NCBI GenBank assembly: GCA_009778355.1
Contig: WRJY01000316.1
Coordinates: 1-14,757, forward strand
Direction: 5' to 3'
DNA from: Desulfovibrionaceae bacterium
GTDB taxonomy: Bacteria > Pseudomonadota > Gammaproteobacteria > Burkholderiales > Burkholderiaceae_C
DNA: 14,757 nucleotides
In this document: positions 5,559 to 13,470 of the stretch, piece by piece
How positions within the stretch are numbered: position 1 is the stretch's first letter
Layout: each line of letters opens with the position of its first letter
Notes under the pieces: model-generated
What the model was told of the DNA's origin: nothing
The model's input: the letters and a program-made list of their open reading frames with translations, nothing else
Database searches by the model: none
Program-made: the position numbers and the translations under genes

Positions 5559-7655
5559 ATGGCCCCCCCGCGCAAGATTTTCGTCACTACCGCCCTGCCC
5601 TACGCCAACGGCACGTTCCACGTCGGCCACATCATGGAGTACATCCAGGCCGACATCTGGGTGCGGTTCCAGCGCATGATGGGCGCTGATGTCAGGTTCG
5701 TCGGCGCCGACGACGCGCACGGCGCGCCGATCATGATCGCGGCGGAGAAAGCGGGCATCACGCCCGAGCAGTTCGTCGCCGGCATCGCCGCCGGGCGCAA
5801 GCAGTACCTTCATGGTTTTCTCATCGGCTTCGACAACTGGCACAGCACGCACAGCCCCGAAAATACCGAAATCTCGCAGGCCATCTACAAGGACCTGAAA
5901 GCCGCCGGCCTGATCAAGTCGCGCACCATCGAGCAGTTTTTCGACCCCGCCAAGGGCATGTTCCTGCCCGACCGCTTCATCAAGGGCGAATGCCCCCGCT
6001 GCCACGCCAAGGACCAGTACGGCGACAACTGCGAGGCCTGCGGCGCTGTCTATGCGCCGACCGAGCTGATCGAGCCTTATTCGGCGCTGACCGGCGCGCG
6101 GCCCGAAATGAAAAGCAGCGAGCACTTTTTCTTCAAGCTGTCCGACCCGCGCTGCGTGCGCTTTCTGGAGCAGTGGACGCAGGATGGCCGCTTGCAGCCC
6201 GAAGTGGCCAACAAGGTGCGCGAATGGTTCGGCCAGGGCGAGGACGGCCAAGTCAAGCTGGGCGACTGGGACATCAGCCGCGACGCGCCCTACTTCGGCA
6301 TCGAAATCCCCGACGCGCCCGGCAAGTACTTCTACGTCTGGCTCGACGCGCCCATCGGCTACCTGGCCAGCCTGAAAAACCTGCTGGGCAAGCAGGGGCT
6401 GGACTACGCCGCCTACATGGCGCAACCCGATCTGGAGCAGTACCACTTCATCGGCAAGGACATCATCACCTTCCACACCCTGTTCTGGCCGGCCATGCTC
6501 AAGTTCAGCGGTCGCAAGGCGCCCGACAACGTGTTCGTGCACGGCTTTCTCACCGTCAACAACGGCGAGAAGATGAGCAAGAGCCGCGGCACCGGGCTCG
6601 ATCCGCTGAAGTACCTGCAACTGGGCATGAACCCCGAATGGCTGCGCTACTACCTGGCCGCCAAGCTGTCGGGCCGCAACGAGGACATCGACTTCAACGC
6701 CGAGGACTTCATGCTGCGCGTCAACGCCGACCTGATCGGCAAGTACGTCAACATCGCCTCGCGCGCGGCGGGCTTCATCAGCAAGCGTTTCGATGGCCGC
6801 CTGGGCGCCGTCAGCGCCGATGGCGAGCAACTGCTGGGCCAACTGCGCGCCGCGCTGCCCGCCGTGGCGCAGCTTTACGAGCAGCGCGAATTCGGCAAGG
6901 CCGTGCGCGAAATCATGCAACTGGCCGACCGCGTGAACGAATACGTCGATGCCAACAAGCCCTGGGAACTGGCCAAGCGCGAGGGCAGCGGCGAGCGCCT
7001 GCACGACGTGTGCAGCGCCTGCATCGAGGCGTTTCGCATCCTCACCGTCTGCCTCAAGCCCATCCTGCCCAAGCTGGCCGCCGACGTCGCCTGTTTCTTG
7101 ATGACGCCGCCCGACAACTTCGACAGCGCGCAAACCCCGCTCGGAGCCGGCGCGCAAATCGGCGACTACAAGCACCTGATGCAGCGCGTGGACATGAAGC
7201 AGCTCGAAGCCCTGTTCGAGCCGCCAGCGTCATCCGCGCCTGAACCCGCCGCCACTGCGCCGGCCAGCGCGCGCCCCGGCGGCGAGCCGCTGGCGCTGCA
7301 AATCACCATCGACGACTTCGCCAAAATCGACCTGCGCATCGCCCGCATCGTGGACTGCCAGCGCGTCGAAGGCGCCACCAAACTGCTGCGCCTGACGCTG
7401 GACGCCGGCGAGCGCGACGCCGCCGGCGCGCCCCGGCTGCGCAACGTCTTTTCCGGCATCGCCAGCGCCTTCGAGCCCGATCAACTCAAAGGCAAACTCA
7501 CCGTCCTCGTCGCCAACCTGGCCCCGCGCAAAATGAAGTTCGGCATCAGCGAAGGCATGGTCCTGGCCGCCAGCCACGCCGACGAAAAAACCCACCCCGG
7601 CATCCACATCCTCGAACCCGGCCCCGGCGCGCAGCCGGGGATGCGGGTGAGGTAA
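5559..7655 (+). CDS. metG: Methionyl-tRNA synthetase
   Basis: Charges tRNA-Met and initiator tRNA with methionine in the cytoplasm. The 698-residue protein has the class I signature HVGH at residues 21-24, the zinc knuckle cysteines C145, C148, C158 and C161 (CPRC ... CEAC), and KMSKS at 338-342. The anticodon-binding helical domain follows to about residue 550. A Pro/Ala-rich linker (about 563-585) joins a C-terminal Trbp111/EMAP-like tRNA-binding domain (about 590-698), as in the homodimeric long form from E. coli (677 residues). All catalytic parts are intact. The start ATG is followed by a conserved N-terminus (KIFVTTALPYANG), which fixes the frame. The gene stands alone: the lipoprotein gene is divergent and the downstream region is mobile debris. 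Confidence 0.98.
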   Translation: MAPPRKIFVTTALPYANGTFHVGHIMEYIQADIWVRFQRMMGADVRFVGADDAHGAPIMIAAEKAGITPEQFVAGIAAGRKQYLHGFLIGFDNWHSTHSPENTEISQAIYKDLKAAGLIKSRTIEQFFDPAKGMFLPDRFIKGECPRCHAKDQYGDNCEACGAVYAPTELIEPYSALTGARPEMKSSEHFFFKLSDPRCVRFLEQWTQDGRLQPEVANKVREWFGQGEDGQVKLGDWDISRDAPYFGIEIPDAPGKYFYVWLDAPIGYLASLKNLLGKQGLDYAAYMAQPDLEQYHFIGKDIITFHTLFWPAMLKFSGRKAPDNVFVHGFLTVNNGEKMSKSRGTGLDPLKYLQLGMNPEWLRYYLAAKLSGRNEDIDFNAEDFMLRVNADLIGKYVNIASRAAGFISKRFDGRLGAVSADGEQLLGQLRAALPAVAQLYEQREFGKAVREIMQLADRVNEYVDANKPWELAKREGSGERLHDVCSACIEAFRILTVCLKPILPKLAADVACFLMTPPDNFDSAQTPLGAGAQIGDYKHLMQRVDMKQLEALFEPPASSAPEPAATAPASARPGGEPLALQITIDDFAKIDLRIARIVDCQRVEGATKLLRLTLDAGERDAAGAPRLRNVFSGIASAFEPDQLKGKLTVLVANLAPRKMKFGISEGMVLAASHADEKTHPGIHILEPGPGAQPGMRVR

Positions 7656-7720
7656 TCGGCTCACTCCCGGATAGCGCTTGCCGCCATGCGGGCGCGAATC
7701 GAGTAGTCACCAGTGTCATG

Positions 7721-8020
7721 TCACGAATGAAATGACGGATAAGGCCGTTTGAGCTTGATGCGGGCCTTGTCCACAGAGAACTGCCAGTCGATACCAGCGT
7801 TGACCTGATCACGCCGAGCCTGCCAAGCAGCAACATCGAGGCGCAACGTCTGGATGTTGTCGATGCGGCGATTCAGGCACTGGCCAATGAGCACGTTCAG
7901 TTCGATCTCGGCCATATTGAGCCAACTGCCATGCCTGGGCGTATAGACGAACTCGAAACGATCCCACAGCGCCTTGGCCTTCTCGGGCGCGAAGCTCTCG
8001 TACAGCGACACCGGTGCGTG
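7721..8020 (-). pseudogene. IS630-family transposase, 3' remnant
   Basis: The frame reads HAPVSLYESFAPEKA, then FVYTPRHGSWLNMAEIELNV, and ends IKLKRPYPSFHS with a TGA. This is the C-terminal third of an IS630-family DDE transposase; the glutamate in MAEIE is the third catalytic residue. Full members have about 340-360 residues; only about 99 are left. Similarity starts at about 8020, and the open frame upstream of it (to 8140) is unrelated sequence. The first two catalytic aspartates are missing, so it cannot transpose itself. No matching inverted-repeat end could be identified on the far side. Confidence 0.85.
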
Positions 8021-8126
8021 GAAGCTGGCGAGCATGGCCTGGGACATCAAGCGCATGCATGTTCTGAGGCTGGATCTGCAATGAGAGGGGTCGATATATA
8101 CCCCAAAGAAGCTTTGGGCCAGGCAA
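8021..8126. other. Non-coding junction between IS remnant and HTH ORF
   Basis: About 100 bases between the break in the IS630 fragment and the next ORF. It contains a 7-bp hairpin, CCCAAAG (8102-8108) and CTTTGGG (8112-8118), with a 3-base loop and no T-run. A frame from 8081 encodes MRGVDIYPKEALGQANGGHQ and stops at 8173; I see no family in it and regard it as remnant sequence. Confidence 0.3.
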
Positions 8127-8432
8127 ATGGCGGCCACCAAGGGGCCAAGGCGCGCGCTGTGCGGTCAAGATGACCAACGAAAACTAGCGGACATGCTTGA
8201 CATGAAGCACCCGAACTTAGTAGCGATCAAGAAAGGAGAGCGGCCAGCGAACTGGAGGGTTCGCGGCGGTCTACGCGCCATCACAGGAGAGAACCCGCTG
8301 CACGCCTACATGGCCGCGATGACGGAGGACTTGGAACAGTCCGAAAGAGAGGACGAAAAAAAAGCCGCCGCAGGCTTCAAGGCCATGCTGGCGGCTTTTC
8401 CGGACAAGTCCAAGTCTTGGCGGAAGCGGTGA
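8127..8432 (+). CDS. Small helix-turn-helix protein, probably phage- or island-derived
   Basis: A 101-residue frame. Residues about 18-56 read like a Cro/XRE-type DNA-binding helix-turn-helix (QRKLADMLDMKHPNLVAIKK, then GERP and RVRGGLRAITGENPL), followed by an acidic helix and a Lys/Ala-rich C-terminus ending SWRKR. The first 15 residues do not look native, and an alternative ATG at 8170 hits a stop after five codons, so the true N-terminus may be lost. Its last 15 bases overlap the 3' end of the tRNA-Ser gene on the opposite strand. It may be the remaining edge gene of an integrated element. No good ribosome binding site is visible; it may not be expressed. Confidence 0.45.
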   Translation: MAATKGPRRALCGQDDQRKLADMLDMKHPNLVAIKKGERPANWRVRGGLRAITGENPLHAYMAAMTEDLEQSEREDEKKAAAGFKAMLAAFPDKSKSWRKR

Positions 8433-8505
8433 GATTCGAACTCACGAACGGTTACCCGTTGCCGGTTTTCAAGACCGGTGCAATCGACCACTCTGCCACG
8501 CTTCC
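8418..8505 (-). tRNA. tRNA-Ser (anticodon UGA)
   Basis: Encodes an 88-nt serine tRNA reading UCN codons. The acceptor strand GGAAGCG begins at 8505 and pairs with CGCTTCC before discriminator G and an encoded CCA (8418-8420). The anticodon loop CTTGAAA carries TGA at 8471-8469. The T-arm motif GTTCGAATC is present, and the long variable arm of class II tRNAs lies between about 8440 and 8460. Its 3' end coincides with the end of the HTH ORF, a usual place for tRNA-directed integration. Confidence 0.97.
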
Positions 8506-8551
8506 CTGGCCACTTGTACGTCTGATGATTTTAGGGCTTGGTCAAGCCGCC

Positions 8552-8585
8552 CAAAAGAAAGCCCGCTTGTACGGAGGAGCGGGCT
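8552..8585 (-). terminator. Rho-independent terminator of rpmB-rpmG
   Basis: On the minus strand AGCCCGCT (8585-8578) pairs with AGCGGGCT (8567-8560) around a 10-base loop and is followed directly by TTTCTTTTG. It lies about 75 bases after the rpmG stop and just upstream of the tRNA-Ser gene, separating the two transcription units. Confidence 0.75.
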
Positions 8586-8660
8586 GGTCGATGGGGTGCA
8601 TGCGCCTGGAGTGATGCCGGCCCCAACCTGGCCTTCCCCCTCAGCGGGGGAAGGAGCCGG

Positions 8661-8831
8661 TCACTTCAACTTCACTTCCTTGTATTCGACGTGTTTGCGC
8701 GCCTTGGGGTCGAACTTGGTGATCGACATCTTTTCGGGCATGGTTTTCTTGTTCTTGCTGGTGGTGTAGAAGTGGCCGGTGCCGGCCGTGGATTCCAGCT
8801 TGATCTTTTCGCGTCCGCCTTTGCTTGCCAT
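8661..8831 (-). CDS. rpmG: 50S ribosomal protein L33
   Basis: A 56-residue protein, complete and of normal length, beginning MASKGGREKIKLES and ending YKEVKLK with a TGA. L33 is a small large-subunit protein near the E site. This copy lacks the paired CxxC zinc ribbons and so is the zinc-independent form. A strong AAGGAG precedes the ATG with good spacing. It is the second gene of the rpmB-rpmG operon, 21 bases after rpmB, and is followed by a clear terminator. The start is fixed by the conserved N-terminus. Confidence 0.97.
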   Translation of the reverse strand: MASKGGREKIKLESTAGTGHFYTTSKNKKTMPEKMSITKFDPKARKHVEYKEVKLK

Positions 8832-8852
8832 GGTGTCAGCTCCTTGAAGTGG

Positions 8853-9086
8853 TTAGGCTTGACCGCGTGCGCGCATGTCGGCGAGCACGGCGTCGATGCC
8901 GTTTTTGTCGATCAGGCGCAGGGCGGCGCTGGACACGCGCAGGCGCACCCAGCGGTTTTCGCTCTCGACCCAGAAACGGCGGTATTGCAGGTTCGGCAGG
9001 AACCGGCGCTTGGTTTTGTTGTTGGCGTGGGAAACGTTGTTCCCGACCATGGGCTTCTTGCCCGTGACTTCGCACACGCGTGCCAT
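8853..9086 (-). CDS. rpmB: 50S ribosomal protein L28
   Basis: A 77-residue protein matching the L28 family (about 78). It starts MARVCEVTGKKPMVGNNVSH and contains RFLPNLQYRRFW and the C-terminal IDKNGIDAVLADMRARG. The frame remains open for five codons further upstream, but the ATG at 9086 has GGAG 9 bases upstream and gives the conserved N-terminus, so it is the start. L28 is needed for assembly of active 70S ribosomes. It is co-transcribed with rpmG from a promoter at about 9226-9254, leaving a leader of about 130 nt. Confidence 0.97.
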   Translation of the reverse strand: MARVCEVTGKKPMVGNNVSHANNKTKRRFLPNLQYRRFWVESENRWVRLRVSSAALRLIDKNGIDAVLADMRARGQA

Positions 9087-9123
9087 GAGTTTGGACTCCA
9101 ATCTTCACGGCCATTGCTGGCGC

Positions 9124-9139
9124 CGCCATGCACATGGCG
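9124..9139 (-). promoter_or_regulatory. Palindromic hairpin in rpmB leader
   Basis: CGCCATG (9124-9130) and CATGGCG (9133-9139) are exact complements separated by two bases, giving a near-perfect 16-bp palindrome in the untranslated leader of rpmB. It could fold in the mRNA or bind a dimeric protein. No known L28 autoregulatory element is claimed. Confidence 0.35.
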
Positions 9140-9225
9140 ACTCGCTTTGGCCTCACCTCGCCAGGACAAAGGGGTGGCGGTAGCCCCGAAATGCCTCGGC
9201 CCTCGCGGGTCTGGCAAAGTTTTTG

Positions 9226-9254
9226 ATTATAGCGTGTCGGGCGCGCTCAGTCTT
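9226..9254 (-). promoter_or_regulatory. Sigma70-type promoter of rpmB-rpmG
   Basis: A perfect TATAAT (minus strand, 9231-9226) stands 17 bases after AAGACT (9254-9249), which shares GAC with the -35 consensus. It overlaps the last codons of trxB. The expected start near 9219 gives the ribosomal protein mRNA a leader of about 130 nt. Confidence 0.6.
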
Positions 9255-10197
9255 GCTGCTCCAGAAATCGCTGCGCGTCCAGCGCGGCCATGCAGCCGGT
9301 GCCGGCGCTGGTGATGGCCTGGCGGTAGATGTGGTCCTGCACGTCGCCGGCGGCAAAGACGCCGGGCACGCTGGTCTGAGTGGCAAAGCCTTGCGTGCCG
9401 GCTTGGGTCTTGATATAGCCGCCTTCCATATCGAGCTGGCCTTTGAACAGGTCGGAGTTGGGCGAGTGGCCAATGGCGATGAAGCAGCCCTTCAGGGCGA
9501 TGTCTTCGGTGGCGCCGCTGTCCACCCGGCGGATGCGGATGCCGGTGACGCCAGTGCCGTCGCCCAACACCTCATCGAGCACGGCGCTGGTTTTCAGCTC
9601 GATCTTGCCGGCGGCCACTTTGTCCATCAGCTTGTCGATCAAGATCGGCTCGGCGCGAAACTTGTCGCGGCGGTGCACCAGGGTGACGTTGCGTGCAATG
9701 TTGGCAAGGTACAACGCCTCTTCAACGGCGGCATTGCCGCCGCCGATCACGCAGACGTCCTGGTCGCGATAGAAAAAACCGTCGCAGGTGGCGCAGGCGG
9801 ATACGCCGCGGCCCATGAGCGCCTGCTCCGAGGGCAAGCCCAGGTACCTGGCCGACGCGCCGGTGGCAACGATCAGGCTGTCGCAGGTGTAGCTGCCGCT
9901 ATCGCCGGTCAGTACAAAGGGGCGGCGGGAAAGATCGACGGCGTGAATGTGATCGAATACCACCTCCGTGCCGAAGCGCTCGGCATGGGCCAGAAAGCGC
10001 TGCATCAGGTCAGGGCCTTGCACGCCATCGACGTCGGCGGGCCAGTTGTCCACCTCGGTGGTGGTCATCAATTGCCCTCCTTGCGCCATGCCGGTAATCA
10101 GCAGCGGTTGAAGATTCGCCCGTGCGGCATAGATGGCGGCGGTGTAGCCGGCGGGGCCGGAACCGAGGATCAGGACTTTGGCGTGCTTGGCGTTCAT
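9247..10197 (-). CDS. trxB: Thioredoxin-disulfide reductase
   Basis: Flavoenzyme that passes electrons from NADPH to thioredoxin in the cytoplasm. The 316-residue protein has the FAD-binding GSGPAG at residues 12-17, the redox-active CATC at 135-138, the NADPH-binding GGGNAA at 152-157 and the late FAD motif GDVQDHIYRQAITSAGTGC. Length and order are those of the low-molecular-weight bacterial enzyme. The ATG at 10197 is fixed by the N-terminal Rossmann motif; no clear ribosome binding site precedes it. It is divergent from the Crp-family gene, with 55 bases between them. Confidence 0.97.
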   Translation of the reverse strand: MNAKHAKVLILGSGPAGYTAAIYAARANLQPLLITGMAQGGQLMTTTEVDNWPADVDGVQGPDLMQRFLAHAERFGTEVVFDHIHAVDLSRRPFVLTGDSGSYTCDSLIVATGASARYLGLPSEQALMGRGVSACATCDGFFYRDQDVCVIGGGNAAVEEALYLANIARNVTLVHRRDKFRAEPILIDKLMDKVAAGKIELKTSAVLDEVLGDGTGVTGIRIRRVDSGATEDIALKGCFIAIGHSPNSDLFKGQLDMEGGYIKTQAGTQGFATQTSVPGVFAAGDVQDHIYRQAITSAGTGCMAALDAQRFLEQQD

Positions 10198-10216
10198 GAG
10201 ACTATGAAAATGGGCG

Positions 10217-10246
10217 TTGGCTAAAACGGGTGAGGGATGTTAGATT
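10217..10246 (+). promoter_or_regulatory. Candidate promoter of Crp-family gene
   Basis: TTGGCT (10217-10222) and TAGATT (10241-10246) are separated by 18 bases. The -10 ends 6 bases before the ATG at 10253, so transcription from it would begin at or next to the start codon and give an almost leaderless mRNA. The match is moderate. Confidence 0.35.
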
Positions 10247-10252
10247 ATCGTC

Positions 10253-10927
10253 ATGACCATGCTATCGAATCTGGAATTGATGCGCCGCGTGCCTCTCTTT
10301 TCCATGTTGAACGATGACCAACTGACGGCGGTGGCCAAAGCCGTGGTCAAGCGCCGGTTCAAGCGCGGCGCATCGATTGTCGAGCAGGGCAAGACCAGCA
10401 ATGCGCTGTTCATCCTGCTCAATGGCCGCGCGCGCGTGATTGCCGCCAACAGCCGGGGGCGCGAGGTGATTCTCGCCGTGATGGAGCCAGGCAGCCACGT
10501 TGGCGAGATGAGCCTGATCGACCACGAGCCGCACTCGGCCACCGTGCGCGCCGAAATGCAGACCGACGTGTTGATGCTCGGCTCCGAGGACTTCGCGCGC
10601 TGCCTGCGTGAAAACCCCTCCATGACCTACGCCATGATGTGCAGCCTGGTGCAGCGCCTGCGCAACGCCTCCCGCAGAATCGAAACGCTGGCGTTGATGG
10701 ATGTCTATGGCCGCGTGGCGCGGGCCTTGCTCGAATTCGCGGTGGACGCCGGTGATGGCGAGATGCTGGTGCAAAAAAGAATCTCGCGCCAGGACATCGC
10801 CAAGATGATCGGCGCATCGCGGGAGATGGTCAGCCGCGTCATGAAGGGCCTGGAAGAAAACGGCTTCATCGAGACGCTGGACAACGGATCGATCCTGATC
10901 CGCAGTCCGCTCAACACGCTGTGCTGA
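10253..10927 (+). CDS. Crp/Fnr-family transcriptional regulator
   Basis: A 224-residue regulator with an N-terminal cyclic-nucleotide-binding-like beta-roll (about 10-125) and a C-terminal winged helix-turn-helix (about 177-205, ISRQDIAKMIGASREMVSRV). In the phosphate-binding cassette the motif is GEMSLID...PHSATVRA; the Arg that contacts cAMP in E. coli CRP (RS) appears to be His here, so cAMP may not be the ligand. No N-terminal cysteine cluster as in FNR is present. An alternative ATG lies two codons in, and no ribosome binding site at normal spacing is seen. It is divergent from trxB and precedes ftsK; its regulon is unknown. Confidence 0.9.
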   Translation: MTMLSNLELMRRVPLFSMLNDDQLTAVAKAVVKRRFKRGASIVEQGKTSNALFILLNGRARVIAANSRGREVILAVMEPGSHVGEMSLIDHEPHSATVRAEMQTDVLMLGSEDFARCLRENPSMTYAMMCSLVQRLRNASRRIETLALMDVYGRVARALLEFAVDAGDGEMLVQKRISRQDIAKMIGASREMVSRVMKGLEENGFIETLDNGSILIRSPLNTLC

Positions 10928-11027
10928 CCCCCGCGGCGACGCCAGCGCGGGCGCCCCACGGCAACGGGCTGAAAATACAAGGTACGCCAATGGCATACAG
11001 TAAGCTTTTGGCACTGTGATTTTGTCC

Positions 11028-13370
11028 ATGGCTTATCCGCTCAATACATTCAACGGCAGCATCTCCATCCCGGCGGCGCGCTCGGGCATTGGCCGGTTCG
11101 CGCAGGAAATCGCACTGGTGCTCGGCCTAGCGCTGATCCTCTTCGTGGCGATGGCGCTGGCCAGTTATTCGCCGCAGGATGCGGCGTGGTCCACGTCGGG
11201 CACCGGCGCCGCGGTGCACAACTGGGCCGGCAAGCTGGGCGCCTGGCTGGCGGACATCGCCTACGTGCTGCTGGGTTTTTCGGCCTGGTGGTGCGTGGCG
11301 GTGGCGCTGCGCGCCTGGGTGGCGGGCGCACTGCGCTGGCTGCACGCCGATGACAAAGCCGCGCCCGACACGCCGGCCCCATCGCCTTGGGCGCGCGCGA
11401 TGTCCACGCAATGGGCGCTGTGGATCGGCCTGGCGCTGCTGCTGGCGGCCAGCGCCGTGCTGGAATGGTCGCGCCTGTACCGCTGGGACAGCGCGCTGCC
11501 GGGTTCGGCTGGCGGCGTGCTGGGTTATTTGAGCGGGCCAGCCGCGGTGAAGTGGCTGGGCTACACCGGCTCGACGCTGCTGGGCATCGCGGGATTGCTT
11601 TTGGGCGCTGCGCTGGCGCTGCGCTTTTCGTGGGGCCGGGTGGCCGAGCGCATCGGCGCCGCGCTGTACGCGCTGCTCGAATCGCGCCGCGAGCGCCGCG
11701 AGATCGCGCAGGACGTGGCGCTGGGCAGGCAGGCGGCGCGCGAGCGCGAGGAGGTGCTGCACCAGGAGCGCGAGGTCATCGAGGAGCAGCACCCGGCGCC
11801 GGTGCTCATCGAGCCGGCGCTGGCGCAGGTGGCCAAGAGCGCGCGCGTGGCCAAGGAGCGGCAAAAACCCCTTTTCAGCGAACTGCCCGACAGCAAGCTG
11901 CCGCAGGTCGATCTGCTCGACGGCTCCTTGGCGCGGCAGGAAAGCGTGGCGCCCGAAACGCTGGAAATGACCAGCCGCCTGATCGAGAAAAAGCTCAAGG
12001 ACTTCGGCGTCGAGGTGCGCGTGGTGGCCGCGGCGCCGGGGCCGGTGATTACCCGTTACGAAATCGAGCCTGCCGTCGGCATCAAGGGCTCGCAGGTGGT
12101 GAATCTGGCCAAGGATCTGGCGCGATCGCTCAGCCTGGTGTCGATCCGCGTCGTCGAAACCATTCCGGGCAAAAGCTGCATGGCGCTGGAACTGCCAAAC
12201 GCCAAGCGGCAGTCGATCCGCCTGTCCGAAATTCTCGGCTCGCAGGTCTATAACGATGCCAGGTCGCTGCTCACCGTGGGGCTGGGCAAGGACATCATCG
12301 GCAAGCCGGTGGTGGCCGATCTGGCCAAGATGCCGCACGTGCTGGTGGCCGGCACCACCGGCTCGGGCAAGTCGGTCGGCCTCAACGCCATGATCCTGTC
12401 GCTGCTGTACAAGGCCGAACCCAGAGACGTGCGCCTGCTGATGATCGACCCCAAGATGCTGGAAATGTCGGTCTATGAAGGCATCCCGCACCTGCTCGCG
12501 CCCGTGGTCACCGACATGAAGCAGGCCGCCAACGGCCTGAACTGGTGCGTGGCCGAAATGGAGCGCCGCTACAAGCTGATGAGCAAGGTCGGCGTGCGCA
12601 ACCTGGGCAGCTTCAACCAGAAAATCGACGAAGCCAAGGCGCGCGGCGCATTCATTTACAACCCCTTCAGCCTGACGCCCGACGACCCCGAACCGCTCGA
12701 CCGCCTGCCCTTCATCGTGGTCGTCATCGACGAGTTGGCCGACCTGATGATGGTGGTCGGCAAGAAGATCGAAGAGCTGATCGCCCGCCTGGCGCAAAAA
12801 GCCCGCGCCGCCGGCATCCACCTGGTGCTGGCCACCCAGCGGCCCAGCGTGGACGTGATTACCGGCCTGATAAAAGCCAACATCCCCACGCGCATCTCGT
12901 TTCAGGTCTCCAGCAAGATCGACAGCCGCACCATCCTCGACCAGATGGGCGCCGAGGCGCTGCTCGGCATGGGCGACATGCTGTACCTGTCCAGCGGCGC
13001 CGGCCTGCCCGCCCGTGTGCATGGCGCCTTCGTCAGCGACGAAGAAGTGCACCGCGTGGTGCAATACCTCAAGGCGCAAGGCGAGCCCAACTACATCGAA
13101 GGCGTGCTCGAAGGCGGCGTCATCGATGGCGACGAAGGCGGCTTCGGCGACGCTGGCGACGCCAGCGGCGAAAAAGACCCGCTCTACGACCAGGCCGTCG
13201 AAGTCGTGCTGAAAAACCGCAAGGCCAGCATCTCGCTGGTGCAGCGCCACCTGAAAATCGGCTACAACCGCGCCGCGCGCCTGGTCGAGGACATGGAAAA
13301 AGCCGGCCTGGTCGGCAGCATGAGCGCCAGCGGCCAGCGCGAAATCCTGGTGCCCACACTGCCTGAGTGA
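11028..13370 (+). CDS. ftsK: DNA translocase FtsK
   Basis: Septum-located ATP-driven pump that moves chromosome ends to daughter cells and activates dif recombination. From the ATG at 11028 it has 780 residues; a GTG at 11016 is also in frame. About four membrane segments lie in residues 20-205 (for example LGLALILFVAMALASY). An Arg/Glu-rich stretch and a short linker follow. The RecA-like motor has Walker A GTTGSGKS at about 442-449 and Walker B FIVVVIDELAD at about 562-572. The C-terminal gamma winged-helix (about 715-775, SLVQRHLKIGYNRAARLVED) reads KOPS/SRS DNA sites. The linker is short compared with the 1329-residue E. coli protein, as is usual in betaproteobacteria and SpoIIIE-type members. 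lolA follows 100 bases downstream. Confidence 0.97.
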   Translation: MAYPLNTFNGSISIPAARSGIGRFAQEIALVLGLALILFVAMALASYSPQDAAWSTSGTGAAVHNWAGKLGAWLADIAYVLLGFSAWWCVAVALRAWVAGALRWLHADDKAAPDTPAPSPWARAMSTQWALWIGLALLLAASAVLEWSRLYRWDSALPGSAGGVLGYLSGPAAVKWLGYTGSTLLGIAGLLLGAALALRFSWGRVAERIGAALYALLESRRERREIAQDVALGRQAAREREEVLHQEREVIEEQHPAPVLIEPALAQVAKSARVAKERQKPLFSELPDSKLPQVDLLDGSLARQESVAPETLEMTSRLIEKKLKDFGVEVRVVAAAPGPVITRYEIEPAVGIKGSQVVNLAKDLARSLSLVSIRVVETIPGKSCMALELPNAKRQSIRLSEILGSQVYNDARSLLTVGLGKDIIGKPVVADLAKMPHVLVAGTTGSGKSVGLNAMILSLLYKAEPRDVRLLMIDPKMLEMSVYEGIPHLLAPVVTDMKQAANGLNWCVAEMERRYKLMSKVGVRNLGSFNQKIDEAKARGAFIYNPFSLTPDDPEPLDRLPFIVVVIDELADLMMVVGKKIEELIARLAQKARAAGIHLVLATQRPSVDVITGLIKANIPTRISFQVSSKIDSRTILDQMGAEALLGMGDMLYLSSGAGLPARVHGAFVSDEEVHRVVQYLKAQGEPNYIEGVLEGGVIDGDEGGFGDAGDASGEKDPLYDQAVEVVLKNRKASISLVQRHLKIGYNRAARLVEDMEKAGLVGSMSASGQREILVPTLPE

Positions 13371-13470
13371 AGCGGCGTCTCAAGTGCAACTGGCCCGGCT
13401 TCGCTCTTGCTCCCGTTGGCAGGGGTATTCGCACACCTTCCGCGCCGTTTTTTGAGAATCCGGACATCAC

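Noticed and set aside
5454..7175. A 573-codon minus-strand open frame
   Set aside because: Antisense to metG, which carries all synthetase motifs; no recognisable domain in the antisense product.
8102..8118. CCCAAAG/CTTTGGG hairpin as terminator
   Set aside because: No T-run follows on either strand and no gene ends immediately before it.
9247..10224. Plus-strand open frame across the trxB region
   Set aside because: Antisense shadow of trxB, which has intact FAD, NADPH and CATC motifs.
11127..13250. A 707-codon minus-strand open frame
   Set aside because: Antisense to ftsK with its Walker motifs; long antisense frames are expected at this GC content.
13371..13470. Terminator between ftsK and lolA suggested by a T6 run at about 13449-13454
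   Set aside because: No convincing stem precedes the T-run, and the two genes may be co-transcribed.
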